Shown: positions 1-8,974 of the stretch, piece after piece
Layout of the letters: each line of letters begins with the position of its first letter
How positions within the stretch are numbered: position 1 is the first letter of the stretch
NCBI RefSeq assembly: GCF_029351045.1
Contig: NZ_JARKIN010000001.1
Location: 4,762,501-4,826,500 of the forward strand
Length of the DNA: 64,000 nucleotides
Reading direction: 5' to 3'
From: Streptomyces sp. WMMB303
Lineage (GTDB): Bacteria > Actinomycetota > Actinomycetes > Streptomycetales > Streptomycetaceae
Notes under the pieces: generated by a model
Database searches by the model: none
What the model was told of the DNA's origin: nothing
Seen by the model: only the letters and a program-made list of their open reading frames with translations
Made by a program: the position numbers and the translations under genes

Positions 1-1443
1 GCGGGCGAGATGGCGGCGCAAGGTGGGAATCTGCTGGACCCCGTACCGTTTGCCGCGCGAGTCGTCCACGATCAACTCGGGCGGACGCCTGCGCAGTTCA
101 CGCTCGAAGTGCGGCCAGGCACCGTCCATCGCGTATCTCTCGCCCACCCGCGCCTCGCCGCGTCCGCCGCTGAAGTTGGTGAGGAACCCGGCGGTCAGAT
201 AGCGGGAGGCGGGCGACCGTTCGGACAGCCAGTATCCCTCCGGGTGCATGCCCCACAGCAGCACCCGGTCCTTGCGGTCGGTGTAGGAGCGCACGGTGTC
301 GGCCAACCGGCGCGCGTGGTCGACCTCGGCCCGGCTGGCGGTGAAGCCCCAGCCCACGAACGCACAGGCCAAGAAAGCCGTCGCGGCCAGCGCAGCGGTG
401 GCGACCCGCGCGGTCAGCTCGTGCAGCGCCGCCGCGCCGAGGATCGCGAGGGGCGGGACGAGCTGGAGGAAGTAGTGTCCGAAGAACTGGAAGCCGACGG
501 TGGCGGCTCCGAACGAGGCGGCCAGCCAGATCCACAGATCGGCGGTGCCGCACAGCGGATCGCGCGCGGGGCACGCCGCGGCGGTGCGGGAGCCCGCACG
601 GCGGGAGCGGACGGCGCGGACGAGGGCGGCGACGAGCGGCAGCGCGGCGAGCGTGAGCAGCCCGACCCCGGCGAGGGCGCGCAGCAGCGGTTTGAACCCG
701 GCGCCGTCGGCGGAGAGGTAGGAGCCGGAGCCCGTGGCTATCCAGTACAGGAAACGCCCCGGATCAAAGGCGAGAGCAGCACTCACCACCGGGAGCGCCG
801 ATCCGGCCGCCACCCGGACCGCCGCCGGCCAGCCCGCCCGGTATTGCCACAGCAGCACCAGGACCGGCAGCAGCACCGCACCACCGGTCTGTTTCGAGAG
901 CACCGCTCCGGCGACCGCCAGCCCGGCCCCGAGCCAGCGGGCGCGCTCGGCGTACCAGATCGCGGCGACGGTCCACGGCAGCATGAAGACCTCGAACGTC
1001 GCCGCCTGGGTGTCCTCCGGCTTGAGCCCCACCGACAGGAAGACGTAGCAGATCCCGGCCGTCCACCCGGCCCGCTCTCCCCAGCGACGGGACGCCAGGG
1101 ACGCGGCCAGGACCGCACCCACCACGACCGCGACGACGGCCGCGACCCGCACCGGCCACAGCGAACCGTCGCCGAACACCGCGAAGGCGCCCCGGTAGAG
1201 CAGCGGCACGAATGGGGGCTTGCGGTCCACGACGGTGTCGTAGAGGACGCCGCCGTCGGCCAGTTGGCGCGCCTGCGTGGCCAGATATCCCTCGTCCGGG
1301 TTCCACGGCGTGCGGGCGAAGGACGGGAGACGGGTGAGGATCGTGAGCACGGTGAGGACGGCGAGCAGCCGCGTCCGGTTCGCCACCGCCTCCGGGACAC
1401 GCGCGGCGGCGGTGAGGCGCTCCGTGGCAGGGGACAACGGCAT
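1..1443 (-). CDS. GT39/ArnT-type membrane glycosyltransferase, C-terminus cut by window edge
   Basis: Reading leftward from an ATG at 1443, an open frame runs to base 1 without a stop, giving 481 visible residues; the C-terminus lies outside. After a short cytoplasmic start come a first membrane segment and the loop TRLPSFARTPWNPDEGYLA (about residues 35-55). The acidic pair in NPDEG, just after the first membrane helix, is typical of GT39/PMT-like enzymes that use polyprenyl-phosphate sugars. About eight to nine further hydrophobic segments follow, then an extracellular tail with aromatic and charged residues. In this fold the enzyme moves a sugar from a lipid carrier on the outer face of the membrane; the acceptor is unknown. 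It is transcribed alone, 194 bases downstream of dxs. Other GT-C families look similar, so the family call is firmer than the function. Confidence 0.75.
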   Translation of the reverse strand, partial: MPLSPATERLTAAARVPEAVANRTRLLAVLTVLTILTRLPSFARTPWNPDEGYLATQARQLADGGVLYDTVVDRKPPFVPLLYRGAFAVFGDGSLWPVRVAAVVAVVVGAVLAASLASRRWGERAGWTAGICYVFLSVGLKPEDTQAATFEVFMLPWTVAAIWYAERARWLGAGLAVAGAVLSKQTGGAVLLPVLVLLWQYRAGWPAAVRVAAGSALPVVSAALAFDPGRFLYWIATGSGSYLSADGAGFKPLLRALAGVGLLTLAALPLVAALVRAVRSRRAGSRTAAACPARDPLCGTADLWIWLAASFGAATVGFQFFGHYFLQLVPPLAILGAAALHELTARVATAALAATAFLACAFVGWGFTASRAEVDHARRLADTVRSYTDRKDRVLLWGMHPEGYWLSERSPASRYLTAGFLTNFSGGRGEARVGERYAMDGAWPHFERELRRRPPELIVDDSRGKRYGVQQIPTLRRHLAR

Positions 1444-1637
1444 ACCGCTCAATCTAGCGAGCCCCCCGGTCTCCGGCCTCCTCGGCCCCGGAATCGACCC
1501 CCGACCGGCGGACCGGCCCCGGCGCGAACCGCCCCGGGGCCCCGGCCGAATGCCCCGGACCGAGGGGTGCGCCGGATCCCACCTACGGCGCCGGCACCGA
1601 GCGGCGACCTGTCGGCGCGGCCCCCGCGGCCCGCGGG

Positions 1638-3554
1638 TCAGTCGCCGGCCACCTCGGCACGCGCCGCGTCGAAGCGCCCTTCCAGCTTGGCGACCAGTCC
1701 CGTCACCTGCCGGGCGATGTCCGGCGCGGTGAGCCCGATCTCCGCCATGATCTCCTTGCGGGAGCCGTGGTCCAGGAAGCGCTCGGGGATGCCGAAGTCC
1801 CGCAGCGGGACATCCACTCCGGCGTCCCGCAGCGCCTGCGCCACGGCGGAGCCGACGCCGCCCGCACGGCTGTTGTCCTCGACGGTGACGACGACCCGGT
1901 GCCGGTCCGCCAGCGCGGGGAGGGCCTCGTCGACGGGCTTGACCCAGCGCGGGTCCACCACGGTGGCGGTGATTCCCTGCTTGTCCAGCAGGTCGGCGAT
2001 CTCCAGGCACATCGGCGCGAGCGCTCCGACGGACACGATCAGCACATCGCCGGCCGCGTCCTCGGCGGGCTGGCGCAGCACGTCCATGCCGCCGATCCGG
2101 CGCAGTGCGGGGACGGCGGGGCCGACGGCGCCCTTGGAGTAGCGCACCACGGTCGGCGCGTCGTCCACCTCGACGGCTTCGCGCAACTGGGCGCGCACCT
2201 GGTCGGCGTCGCGGGGCGCGGCCAGCCGGAGGCCGGGCACGCACTGGAGGACGGACATGTCCCACATGCCGTTGTGCGAGGCGCCGTCCGAACCGGTGAC
2301 CCCGGCGCGGTCCAGCACGAAGGTCACGCCGCACCGGTGCAGTGCCACGTCCATCAGGAGCTGGTCGAAGGCGCGGTTGAGAAAGGTGGCGTAGACGGCG
2401 AAGACGGGGTGGAGTCCGCCGGTAGCGAGCCCGGCGGCGGAGACCGCGCCGTGCTGCTCGGCGATCCCGACGTCGTACACGCGTTCGGGGAACTCCTGCG
2501 CGAAGGCGTGCAGTCCGACGGGCCGCATCATGGCCGCCGTGATGGCGACGATGTCCTTGCGCTCCCGGCCGAGCTTGACCATCTCCTCGCCGAAGACGGA
2601 AGTCCAGTCGGCGCCCGAGGACTTCACCGGCAGCCCGGTGTCGGGGTGGATGACCCCGACGGCGTGGAACTGGTCGGCCTCGTCCTGCCGGGCCGGCTGG
2701 TAGCCGCGGCCCTTCTCGGTGAGGCAGTGCACCAGCACCGGGCCGCCGAACCGCTTGGCGCGCTGCAGCGCCGACTCCACCGCCGCGACGTCGTGCCCGT
2801 CGATCGGGCCGACGTACTTCAGCCCCAGGTCCTCGAACATCCCCTGCGGCGCGATGAAGTCCTTCAGCCCCTTCTTCGCACCGTGCAGCGTCTCGTACAG
2901 CGGCTTGCCCACCACCGGGGTGCGGTTGAGCACGTCCTTGCCGCGGGCGAGGAAGCGCTCGTAGCCGTCGGTCGTGCGCAGCGTGGCCAGATGGTCGGCG
3001 AGTCCGCCGATGGTGGGCGAGTAGGAGCGCTCGTTGTCGTTGACCACGATCACCAGCGGCCGGTCCTGGGCCGCGGCGATGTTGTTGAGCGCCTCCCAGG
3101 CCATCCCGCCGGTCAGCGCGCCGTCCCCGATGACGGCGACCACGTGGTCGTCGGCGCCCCGCACCTCGTTCGCCTTGGCCAGGCCGTCCGCCCAGCCCAG
3201 CACCGTCGAGGCGTGCGAGTTCTCGATCACGTCGTGCGCCGACTCGGCACGCGAGGGGTAGCCCGACAGGCCGCCCTTGAGCCGCAGCTTCGAGAAGTCC
3301 TGCCGCCCGGTCAGCAGCTTGTGCACGTACGACTGGTGCCCGGTGTCGAACAGCACCCGGTCTCTCGGCGAGTCGAACACCCGGTGCAAGGCGATGGTCA
3401 GCTCCACCACGCCCAGGTTCGGACCCAGATGGCCGCCGGTCTTGGAGACCGCTTCGACCAGGAAGGTGCGGATCTCCTCGGCCAGCTCCTCGAGCTGCTC
3501 CGGAGCCAGCCGGTCCAGATCGCGTGGTCCCCTGATGCGGGTCAGCAACGCCAC
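1638..3554 (-). CDS. dxs: 1-deoxy-D-xylulose-5-phosphate synthase
   Basis: First enzyme of the MEP pathway: condenses pyruvate and glyceraldehyde-3-phosphate with thiamine diphosphate to give DXP, the precursor of isoprenoids, thiamine and PLP. The 638 residues match the family length. Visible landmarks are the N-terminal GGHLGPNLGVVELT, the His-containing DTGHQSYVHKLLTGR, the thiamine-diphosphate motif GDGALTGGMAWEALNN (about 145-165) ending in NDNERSYSP, the Glu-bearing DVGIAEQHG of the second transketolase domain, and DRAGVTGSDGASHNG. The start is GTG at 3554, preceded at four bases by AAGGAGGT on the coding strand. Streptomycetes often carry two dxs copies, so this may not be the only one. 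It is divergent in function from its sugar-transport neighbours but has the same strand. Confidence 0.97.
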   Translation of the reverse strand: MALLTRIRGPRDLDRLAPEQLEELAEEIRTFLVEAVSKTGGHLGPNLGVVELTIALHRVFDSPRDRVLFDTGHQSYVHKLLTGRQDFSKLRLKGGLSGYPSRAESAHDVIENSHASTVLGWADGLAKANEVRGADDHVVAVIGDGALTGGMAWEALNNIAAAQDRPLVIVVNDNERSYSPTIGGLADHLATLRTTDGYERFLARGKDVLNRTPVVGKPLYETLHGAKKGLKDFIAPQGMFEDLGLKYVGPIDGHDVAAVESALQRAKRFGGPVLVHCLTEKGRGYQPARQDEADQFHAVGVIHPDTGLPVKSSGADWTSVFGEEMVKLGRERKDIVAITAAMMRPVGLHAFAQEFPERVYDVGIAEQHGAVSAAGLATGGLHPVFAVYATFLNRAFDQLLMDVALHRCGVTFVLDRAGVTGSDGASHNGMWDMSVLQCVPGLRLAAPRDADQVRAQLREAVEVDDAPTVVRYSKGAVGPAVPALRRIGGMDVLRQPAEDAAGDVLIVSVGALAPMCLEIADLLDKQGITATVVDPRWVKPVDEALPALADRHRVVVTVEDNSRAGGVGSAVAQALRDAGVDVPLRDFGIPERFLDHGSRKEIMAEIGLTAPDIARQVTGLVAKLEGRFDAARAEVAGD

Positions 3555-3622
3555 CCGTACCTCCTTGCGTCAAGCGTGATCGAACGCTGTCGAGCCGTCG
3601 TTGTCGGACCGTGCCGATTCCT

Positions 3623-3684
3623 CCCCCGGGCCCGGCCCGGGGGTACCACCGGACCGGGTCCGGAAGAGGTGCTCCCAAAGTCTA
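3623..3684 (-). promoter_or_regulatory. possible dxs promoter and leader hairpin
   Basis: On the minus strand a TAGACT hexamer (3684-3679) fits a Streptomyces -10 box about 125 bases before the dxs start. No convincing -35 is visible. Between it and the gene lies a hairpin with 8-bp arms CCCCCGGG (3623-3630) and CCCGGGGG (3636-3643) and a 5-base loop, which would fall in the leader. The rest of the 3555-3950 gap holds only the terminator listed below. Confidence 0.3.
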
Positions 3685-3794
3685 ATGTTCCGCCGCCGCA
3701 CGGATTCACCGGACGGTGGCAACTCAGTCACACGAATGGCGCGTCCCCACCGGTCTCCCCACCGTTCCGGACGGACCCGGGCCGGTCACGCGTG

Positions 3795-3829
3795 AGGGGT
3801 ACCCCGGGAGGTTCTCCCGGGGTACCCCT
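3795..3829 (-). terminator. long hairpin terminator of the xylFGH operon
   Basis: A perfect 15-bp inverted repeat, AGGGGTACCCCGGGA (3795-3809) and TCCCGGGGTACCCCT (3815-3829), surrounds a 5-base loop. It begins about 120 bases past the xylH stop. Each arm contains its own GGGGTACCCC palindrome. No T-run follows, as is common for actinobacterial terminators. It is the only strong hairpin between xylH and dxs. Confidence 0.7.
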
Positions 3830-3950
3830 GGTGTCCCAGCCGCAGGCCGGGCCGCTGTGCGGCAGGCTCGGAACCCGCCGTCGAGCCGAGCGGACCCGCA
3901 GGTCAGCCGCCCCTCGAGGGACTGTCCCGCGGTCTCTCGTCCCGGACGGG

Positions 3951-5279
3951 TCAGGCCCGCCCGGCGGTCTTCTGCGTCCGCCGGGAGACCGAGTCGATCA
4001 CCACCGCGGCCAGCAGCACCGCGCCGGTGATCATGTCGCGCAGCGCGGAGCCGGTGCCCAGCAGCGCCATGCCCGAGTTGATCGACTGGATGACCAGCGC
4101 GCCCAGCAGCGCCGACCAGGTCTTCCCGCGGCCGCCGAAGAGGCTGGTGCCGCCGATGACGGCTGCGGCGATGCAGTTCATCAGCAGGCTGCCCGCGCCG
4201 GAGGACTGGTTGGCCGCGTTGATCTGTGACGCGAAGAACAGTCCGCCGACGGCCGCCATGGTGCCGGCGATCGCGTAGACCGTGATCCGGATCAGCGGCA
4301 CGTTGATCCCGGCCCGGCCCGCCGCCTCGCTGCTCCCGCCGACGGCGAAGACCTTGCGGCCGTAGCCCGTACGGCGCAGCACGAAGTCACCGAGGACGAC
4401 CATGCCCAGGAAGATCACCACGGCCAGCGGCAGTCCCCGGTAGGAGTTGAAGACGGCCGCCGCCGCGTAGGCCGGGACCGCCAGGATCACGGTGCGCAGC
4501 AGGATCTCGCTCAGCGGGCGGCTGGGGACCTCGGCCGCCTTGCGCCGCCGCGCGTCCAGCAGCGAGAAGGCGAGGAAGGCCAGCACGCAGACGGTGGCCA
4601 GGCCCATGGCCGCCGCCTTGTCGGCGAAGTAGTAGTTGGTGAGATGCGCCACCACGCCGTCGCCGTCGAGGTTGATCGTTCCGCTCGGCCCCAGGATCTG
4701 GAGCATCAGCCCGTTCCAGCCCAGCAGACCCGCCAGGGTGACCACGAAGGCCGGGACACCGATCCTGGCGAAGAAGAAGCCGTGGACGGCGCCGGCCGCC
4801 GTCCCGGTGAGGATGGCCAGCAGGACCGCCAGGACCTCGTTCATCCCGTGGTTGATGTTGAGAACGGCCAGCACCGCCGCGGACATGCCGCTGACCGAAC
4901 CGACCGACAGGTCGATCTCGCCGAGGATCAGCACGAAGACGATCCCGACGGCGATCAGCCCGGTGCCCGCGCTCTGCACGAACAGGTTGCTGAGGTTGTT
5001 CGCGCTCAGGAACGCCGAGTCCTGGAGCTGGAAGACCACGCCGATCACCAGCAGGCCGATGACGACCGGGACCGAGCCCAGCTCGCCGGTCCGCAGCCGG
5101 CGCAGCAGGACGTCCAGGTAGCCGCTGAAGCCCTGCTGGCGCACCAGCAGCCGGGGGTCGACGGTGGAGACGTCGGCCGCCGGGGCCGGCGCTCCGCTCG
5201 CCCCGTCCTCCGGGGCCTTCGCCATGTCCACGGGCGCGTCGTCGGCCGGCGTGCCGTTCGTGGGGGTGTCGGTGGTCAC
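3951..5279 (-). CDS. xylH: xylose-type ABC transporter permease
   Basis: Membrane permease of the branched/ribose-type class (BPD_transp_2) that imports a pentose, by context D-xylose. The 442 residues start with a soluble, Ala/Asp-rich tail of about 65 residues, then some ten hydrophobic helices. The GEIDLSVGSV motif (about 122-131) and the later AAAVIGGTSLFGGRG motif, the coupling-helix region of this permease class, are both present. The central insertion around YYFADKAAAMG resembles XylH rather than RbsC. Its ATG overlaps the TGA of the upstream ATPase gene by four bases (ATGA), so translation is likely coupled. It is the last gene of the three-gene operon and is followed by a strong hairpin. 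Confidence 0.9.
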   Translation of the reverse strand: MTTDTPTNGTPADDAPVDMAKAPEDGASGAPAPAADVSTVDPRLLVRQQGFSGYLDVLLRRLRTGELGSVPVVIGLLVIGVVFQLQDSAFLSANNLSNLFVQSAGTGLIAVGIVFVLILGEIDLSVGSVSGMSAAVLAVLNINHGMNEVLAVLLAILTGTAAGAVHGFFFARIGVPAFVVTLAGLLGWNGLMLQILGPSGTINLDGDGVVAHLTNYYFADKAAAMGLATVCVLAFLAFSLLDARRRKAAEVPSRPLSEILLRTVILAVPAYAAAAVFNSYRGLPLAVVIFLGMVVLGDFVLRRTGYGRKVFAVGGSSEAAGRAGINVPLIRITVYAIAGTMAAVGGLFFASQINAANQSSGAGSLLMNCIAAAVIGGTSLFGGRGKTWSALLGALVIQSINSGMALLGTGSALRDMITGAVLLAAVVIDSVSRRTQKTAGRA

Positions 5280-6082
5280 TGCTGCACCTCCGCCGGGCGC
5301 GCGTTCTGGGCGGTACGGGCGTCGCGGCGGGTGACGACGTTGTCGGTCGCCCCGGTGATCGCGGAGACGATCTCCTCCTGGGTGGTCTCGCTCACCGTGT
5401 ACGTCCCGTTGTTGCGGCCGAGGCGGAGCACCGCGACCCGGTCGCTGACGGCCCGGACGTCCGCCATGTTGTGGCTGATCAGCAGCACTCCCAGATCCCG
5501 CTCACGAAGCCGTTCGACCAGGTCGAGGACCTGCGCGGTCTGCTCGACACCGAGCGCCGCGGTGGGCTCGTCGAGGATGACGACGCGGGGCTCGCCCAAC
5601 AGCGAGCGGGCGATGGCGACGGTCTGCCGCTGCCCGCCGGAGAGCGAGGCGACGGGGACGCGGACGCTGGGGATGCGGATGGAGAGGGTGGAGAGCAGCT
5701 CGCGGGCGCGGCGCTCCATCTCCACCTCGTCCAGGATCCCGCGCGGCTTGATCTCGTTGCCGAGGAAGAGGTTCCCGACGACATCGAGGTTGTCGCAGAG
5801 CGCAAGGTCCTGGTAGACGGTCGCGATGCCCAGCTCCTGGGCGTCGTGCGGCCGGTCGATCCGGACGGGTTCGCCGTTCCATTCCACCGTGCCCTCGTCG
5901 GCCGGGCCGACGCCCGCGATGGCCTTGACCAGGGTGGACTTTCCTGCACCGTTGTCCCCGACGAGTGCGACGACCTCGCCGGGGTGGACCTCCAGCTCGA
6001 CGTCCGTGAGCGCCTGGACGGCGCCGAACCGCTTGGAGACTCCGCGCAACGCCAGCACGGGCGTAGCGGACACGTGAATCAC
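5276..6082 (-). CDS. xylG: xylose-type ABC transporter ATP-binding protein (single NBD)
   Basis: Cytoplasmic ATPase that powers the adjacent XylH permease. It has 268 residues with one nucleotide-binding domain: Walker A GDNGAGKST (about 41-49), Q-loop in TVYQDLALC, signature LSGGQRQTVAIARSL, Walker B VVILDEPTAALG and switch His in LLISHNM. Enterobacterial XylG has two fused NBDs of about 510 residues. This half-size form is the usual actinobacterial version and presumably works as a homodimer. It lies 67 bases after xylF and overlaps xylH by four bases. Confidence 0.9.
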   Translation of the reverse strand: MIHVSATPVLALRGVSKRFGAVQALTDVELEVHPGEVVALVGDNGAGKSTLVKAIAGVGPADEGTVEWNGEPVRIDRPHDAQELGIATVYQDLALCDNLDVVGNLFLGNEIKPRGILDEVEMERRARELLSTLSIRIPSVRVPVASLSGGQRQTVAIARSLLGEPRVVILDEPTAALGVEQTAQVLDLVERLRERDLGVLLISHNMADVRAVSDRVAVLRLGRNNGTYTVSETTQEEIVSAITGATDNVVTRRDARTAQNARPAEVQQ

Positions 6083-6149
6083 TCCTTCTGCCCCGGGGCC
6101 GTGCCCGGGCCCACCGCCGCGGCGGTGGGCGGGCCGGCCGCCTGAGGGG

Positions 6150-7262
6150 TTACTTGATGCCCGCCTCGGTGCATGCCTTCTTGAAGTCGGCGGTGCAGAT
6201 CTCCTTGGCCGTGAAGAATCCGGACTTGCCGACGTACTTCTTGATGTCGTCCTTGGTCAGCGGAAGCGGCGTGACGATCTTCGTCGGGACGCCCTTCTCG
6301 GACTGGCTGTCGGTCTTCGAGGAAGCGATCTTGTCCAGGGACTCGCCGCGGGCCAGCGCGACGGCGAACTCCGCGGCCGCCGACGTCTCGGGCACGTAGG
6401 GCTTGTAGACGCTCATGAACTGCGAGCCCGCGAGGATCCGCTGCACCGCGTTGAGCTCGGCGTCCTGGCCGGTGACCGGGGGCAGCTTGTCCTTGTCGAA
6501 GCCCGCGCGCTTCAGCGCGGTGATGATGCCGCCCGCCATGCCGTCGTTGGCGGAGTAGACGCCGACGATGTTCTTCTTGCCGAGCGAGGAGATGGCGCCC
6601 TTCATGTTCTCGTTGGCGTTCTCCGGCTTCCACTCCTTGGTGTCGTACTCCTTGCCGATCTTCACCTTGCCGTCGAGGACGGAGTGGGCGCCGTCCTTGT
6701 ACATCTTGGCGTTCGGGTCGGTGACGGAGCCGTTCATCATGACGATCTTGCCCTTGTCGGCCTTGTCGCCCAGCTCGTCGAGCAGCGACTGGGCCTGGAT
6801 TCTGCCGACCCGGGGGTTGTCGACCGAGGTGTAGGCCTTGATCGGGCCCTCGGCCAGCCGGTCGTAGGCGACGACGGGGATGTTGCTGTCGTCGGCCTTC
6901 TTCACCGAGCTGGAGATCGACTTGGCGTCCACCGCGTCGACGATCAGCGCGTCGACCTTCTTGGTGATCATCGTCTCGACCTGCTGCTGCTGCAGGTTGG
7001 CGTCCTGCTTGGCGTTGGCGTAGAGGACCTTGGTGTCCTTGCCCGCCAGTTCCTTGATCTTCTTGACCATCAGCGGCTTGTCGAACCGCTCGTAGCGGGC
7101 CGTCTGGTTCTCGGGCAGCAGCAGCCCGATGGTCAGCGGACCCTTCTTGGACTTGTCGCTGTCCTTGCCGTCCGCCTGGTCCGCACTGCCGCAGGCGGCC
7201 GTGCTGAGGGCGAGCGAGAGCGTGATGGTGCCGAGGGCGATGCCGCGCAGCGCTGCGTGCAT
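6150..7262 (-). CDS. xylF: xylose-type ABC transporter substrate-binding lipoprotein
   Basis: Extracellular sugar-binding lipoprotein that delivers substrate to XylGH. The 370 residues open with a lipoprotein signal whose lipobox LSTAAC puts the lipidated Cys at residue 24. A Ser/Asp/Lys linker and a periplasmic-binding-protein type I fold follow (Peripla_BP_4). Recognisable sugar-binding stretches are TIGLLLPENQTARYERFD, VDALIVDAVDAKS, VVAYDRLAEG and VYSANDGMAGG. The start ATG at 7262 has the strong ribosome site GGGAGGT. It is the first gene of the operon and faces an AT-rich putative operator about 80 bases upstream. The specificity rests on similarity to XylF and on synteny, not on a test. 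Confidence 0.9.
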   Translation of the reverse strand: MHAALRGIALGTITLSLALSTAACGSADQADGKDSDKSKKGPLTIGLLLPENQTARYERFDKPLMVKKIKELAGKDTKVLYANAKQDANLQQQQVETMITKKVDALIVDAVDAKSISSSVKKADDSNIPVVAYDRLAEGPIKAYTSVDNPRVGRIQAQSLLDELGDKADKGKIVMMNGSVTDPNAKMYKDGAHSVLDGKVKIGKEYDTKEWKPENANENMKGAISSLGKKNIVGVYSANDGMAGGIITALKRAGFDKDKLPPVTGQDAELNAVQRILAGSQFMSVYKPYVPETSAAAEFAVALARGESLDKIASSKTDSQSEKGVPTKIVTPLPLTKDDIKKYVGKSGFFTAKEICTADFKKACTEAGIK

Positions 7263-7341
7263 TTCAGAGACCTCCCTGACGGGGCCGCGGCGGTGCGGCC
7301 GGGGTGTCCGGAAGTCAACTCGCAGGGGACCCAGCGGTCAA

Positions 7342-7355
7342 TAAGCTAATACTTA
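7342..7355. promoter_or_regulatory. AT-rich inverted repeat upstream of xylF, candidate ROK operator
   Basis: TAAGCTAATACTTA (arms TAAG and CTTA around six bases) lies in a conspicuously AT-rich patch between the ROK regulator gene and xylF, about 80 bases before the xylF start. ROK repressors of the XylR group bind AT-rich inverted repeats at xylose promoters, so this is the natural candidate site. No -10/-35 pair can be assigned with confidence. Confidence 0.4.
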
Positions 7356-7427
7356 ACGAGACGACAACGATGCCATCCGTTGAAGAGAGAAACCCAGAAC
7401 CCCGCTGTGCGGGGCGCGGGGCGCCCC

Positions 7428-8615
7428 TCAGGCAGCCGCTGACGCGGCGTCCACCAAGGTGGCGTCGCCCATCTCGTCGAGGACCAGCGCGAGGGCGCCC
7501 AACACCTCGGCGCGGCTGTCGAGTTCACCGGGCAGGACCTTCAGCCGACGGGCCGCACTGGGGATGGCGTAGCGCGCGACCGAGTCGCGCACCGGGCCCA
7601 GCACCAGGTCCCCCGCCTCCGCGAGATCGCCGCCGAGCACGACCCGCGAGGGGTTGAGAAGGTTGCAGAGGCTGGCGACACCGCTGCCGATGTAGCGGCC
7701 GATGTCCGCGACGACCCGGCGGCAGCCCGGGTCGCCGTCCGCCGCCAGCCGCACCACCCGGGCCATGGTCAGATCCGTGCCGTGGCTGGAGTGCAGCAGC
7801 GGCAGCACATAGCGGGCCGCGGTGAAGGTCTCCAGGCAGCCGCGGTTGCCGCAGCGGCAGACCGGGCCGGACTCGTCCAGCGTGATGTGCCCGATCTCGC
7901 CCGCGGTGCCGCCGGGGCCGCGGTAGATCTGGCCGTTGATCACCAGGCCGGCGCCGACGCCGCTGGCGACCTTGATGTAGGCCAGGTCGCGGGCGCCGTG
8001 GCCGGCGCCCCAGACCTGTTCGCCGAGCGCGCCGAGGTTGGCGTCGTTGTCGACGTAGACGGGCACCCCGGTCCGCGCGGCGAGCTCGTCGCGCGGGTTG
8101 GTCCCCGCCCAGCCGGGGAGGATGGCGGTGGAGCCGAGCACACCGGTCTCGATGTCGATGGGGCCCGGGACGCCCAGCCCGATGCCGATGACCTTGCCCG
8201 GGCTGATGCCGCTCTCCCCCACCAGCCGCCGCACCAGACGCTCGGCGCGGTCGAAGCCCTGCTCGGCGGAGGCGTCCACGTCGATGGGCTCGGCGTCCTC
8301 GGCCAGCACGGCGTGCGCCAGGTTGCCGACGGCGACCCGCAGGTGGGAGTGGCCGAAGTCGACCCCGACGACGATCCCGGCGTCGGCGCTCAGCGAGACG
8401 GCACGGGCCCGGCGACCGCCCGACGAGGTGGGGGTGACCTCCACGGTCCCGGCGTCCTTGAGCTCACGGACGATGTTGGAGACGGTCGCCGCCGACAGTC
8501 CCGTGCCGCGGGCGATCTCCGCCTGGGTGAGCGAACCGGCCATCCGGACCGCCCGTACGACACGCTCGAGATTGGCCCGGTGCAGCGAGGACTGCGACCC
8601 CGGAGTCTCCACCAC
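7428..8615 (-). CDS. rok7B7: ROK-family transcriptional regulator (Rok7B7/XylR-like)
   Basis: Sugar-responsive repressor/activator of 395 residues. An N-terminal winged helix-turn-helix (about 10-65, TQAEIARGTGLSAATVSNIV) is followed by a ROK sugar-kinase fold with the ATP-like loop VGVDFGHSHLRVAVG, the sugar loop GLGVPGPIDIETG, VDNDANLGALGE, and the zinc motif GHITLDESGPVCRCGNRGC. The start is GTG at 8615, with GGGGAG six bases upstream. Position directly before xylFGH and close to ngcEFG-like genes matches the S. coelicolor locus SCO6008 as I remember it; that protein controls xylose transport, carbon catabolite repression and antibiotic production. The symbol therefore rests on synteny plus family. 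Confidence 0.88.
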   Translation of the reverse strand: MVETPGSQSSLHRANLERVVRAVRMAGSLTQAEIARGTGLSAATVSNIVRELKDAGTVEVTPTSSGGRRARAVSLSADAGIVVGVDFGHSHLRVAVGNLAHAVLAEDAEPIDVDASAEQGFDRAERLVRRLVGESGISPGKVIGIGLGVPGPIDIETGVLGSTAILPGWAGTNPRDELAARTGVPVYVDNDANLGALGEQVWGAGHGARDLAYIKVASGVGAGLVINGQIYRGPGGTAGEIGHITLDESGPVCRCGNRGCLETFTAARYVLPLLHSSHGTDLTMARVVRLAADGDPGCRRVVADIGRYIGSGVASLCNLLNPSRVVLGGDLAEAGDLVLGPVRDSVARYAIPSAARRLKVLPGELDSRAEVLGALALVLDEMGDATLVDAASAAA

Positions 8616-8872
8616 TGTTCACTCCCCGCTTGTCTCCAACATCTGAACCCTTAGCAGAGCCCCGGCGGTTCTTCCCGTCAAGCCCTGCGGGCCGGGCGGA
8701 AGGCGGCTGGTGCTCATTTGTGGCTCATCATACGGAGCTGAGCGGGGAGAAAGCGCCGGGTCCCCGGCGGCGGCAGGAGACCCGGGAACAGCCACGGGCG
8801 TGCAGAAGTCTATGCCCGCTTTCCGCCCGTGTACGGCGCTCGGCGCAGTCCGCGATGCGGAGGCACCCGCTG

Positions 8873-8894
8873 CCGGGCCCCGGCCGGTGATCGG
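8873..8894. repeat. left half of a terminator hairpin split by the IS insertion, with left target duplication
   Basis: The arm CCGGGCCCCGGCCG (8873-8886), loop GTGAT and CGG run straight into the IS left end. The last 11 bases, CCGGTGATCGG (8884-8894), recur immediately after the IS right end (10692-10702) and are followed there by the complementary arm. Joining the halves with one copy removed restores a perfect 14-bp stem with a 5-base loop. Confidence 0.9.
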
Positions 8895-8925
8895 ATGCTG
8901 TTGGTAAATCCGGGGCCTGTACGTG

Positions 8926-8968
8926 ACGTCGGCCTTCAAGACCCGGTTGTGGTCTTGAAGGCCGACGT
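8926..8968 (+). promoter_or_regulatory. 18-bp stem-loop before the transposase start, likely expression block
   Basis: Perfect inverted repeat ACGTCGGCCTTCAAGACC (8926-8943) and GGTCTTGAAGGCCGACGT (8951-8968) with a 7-base loop, ending six bases before the first ATG of the transposase. A hairpin here would form in transcripts entering from outside and could stop transcription or hide the start. Several IS families use such a structure against read-through activation. Confidence 0.7.
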
Positions 8969-8974
8969 TGTCGT

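Noticed and set aside
10..4229. Very long plus-strand open frames opposite the GT39, dxs and xylH genes
   Set aside because: They are rich in Arg, Gly, Ala, Pro and Val with no domain signal, and mirror real minus-strand genes; stop codons are rare in any frame at this GC.
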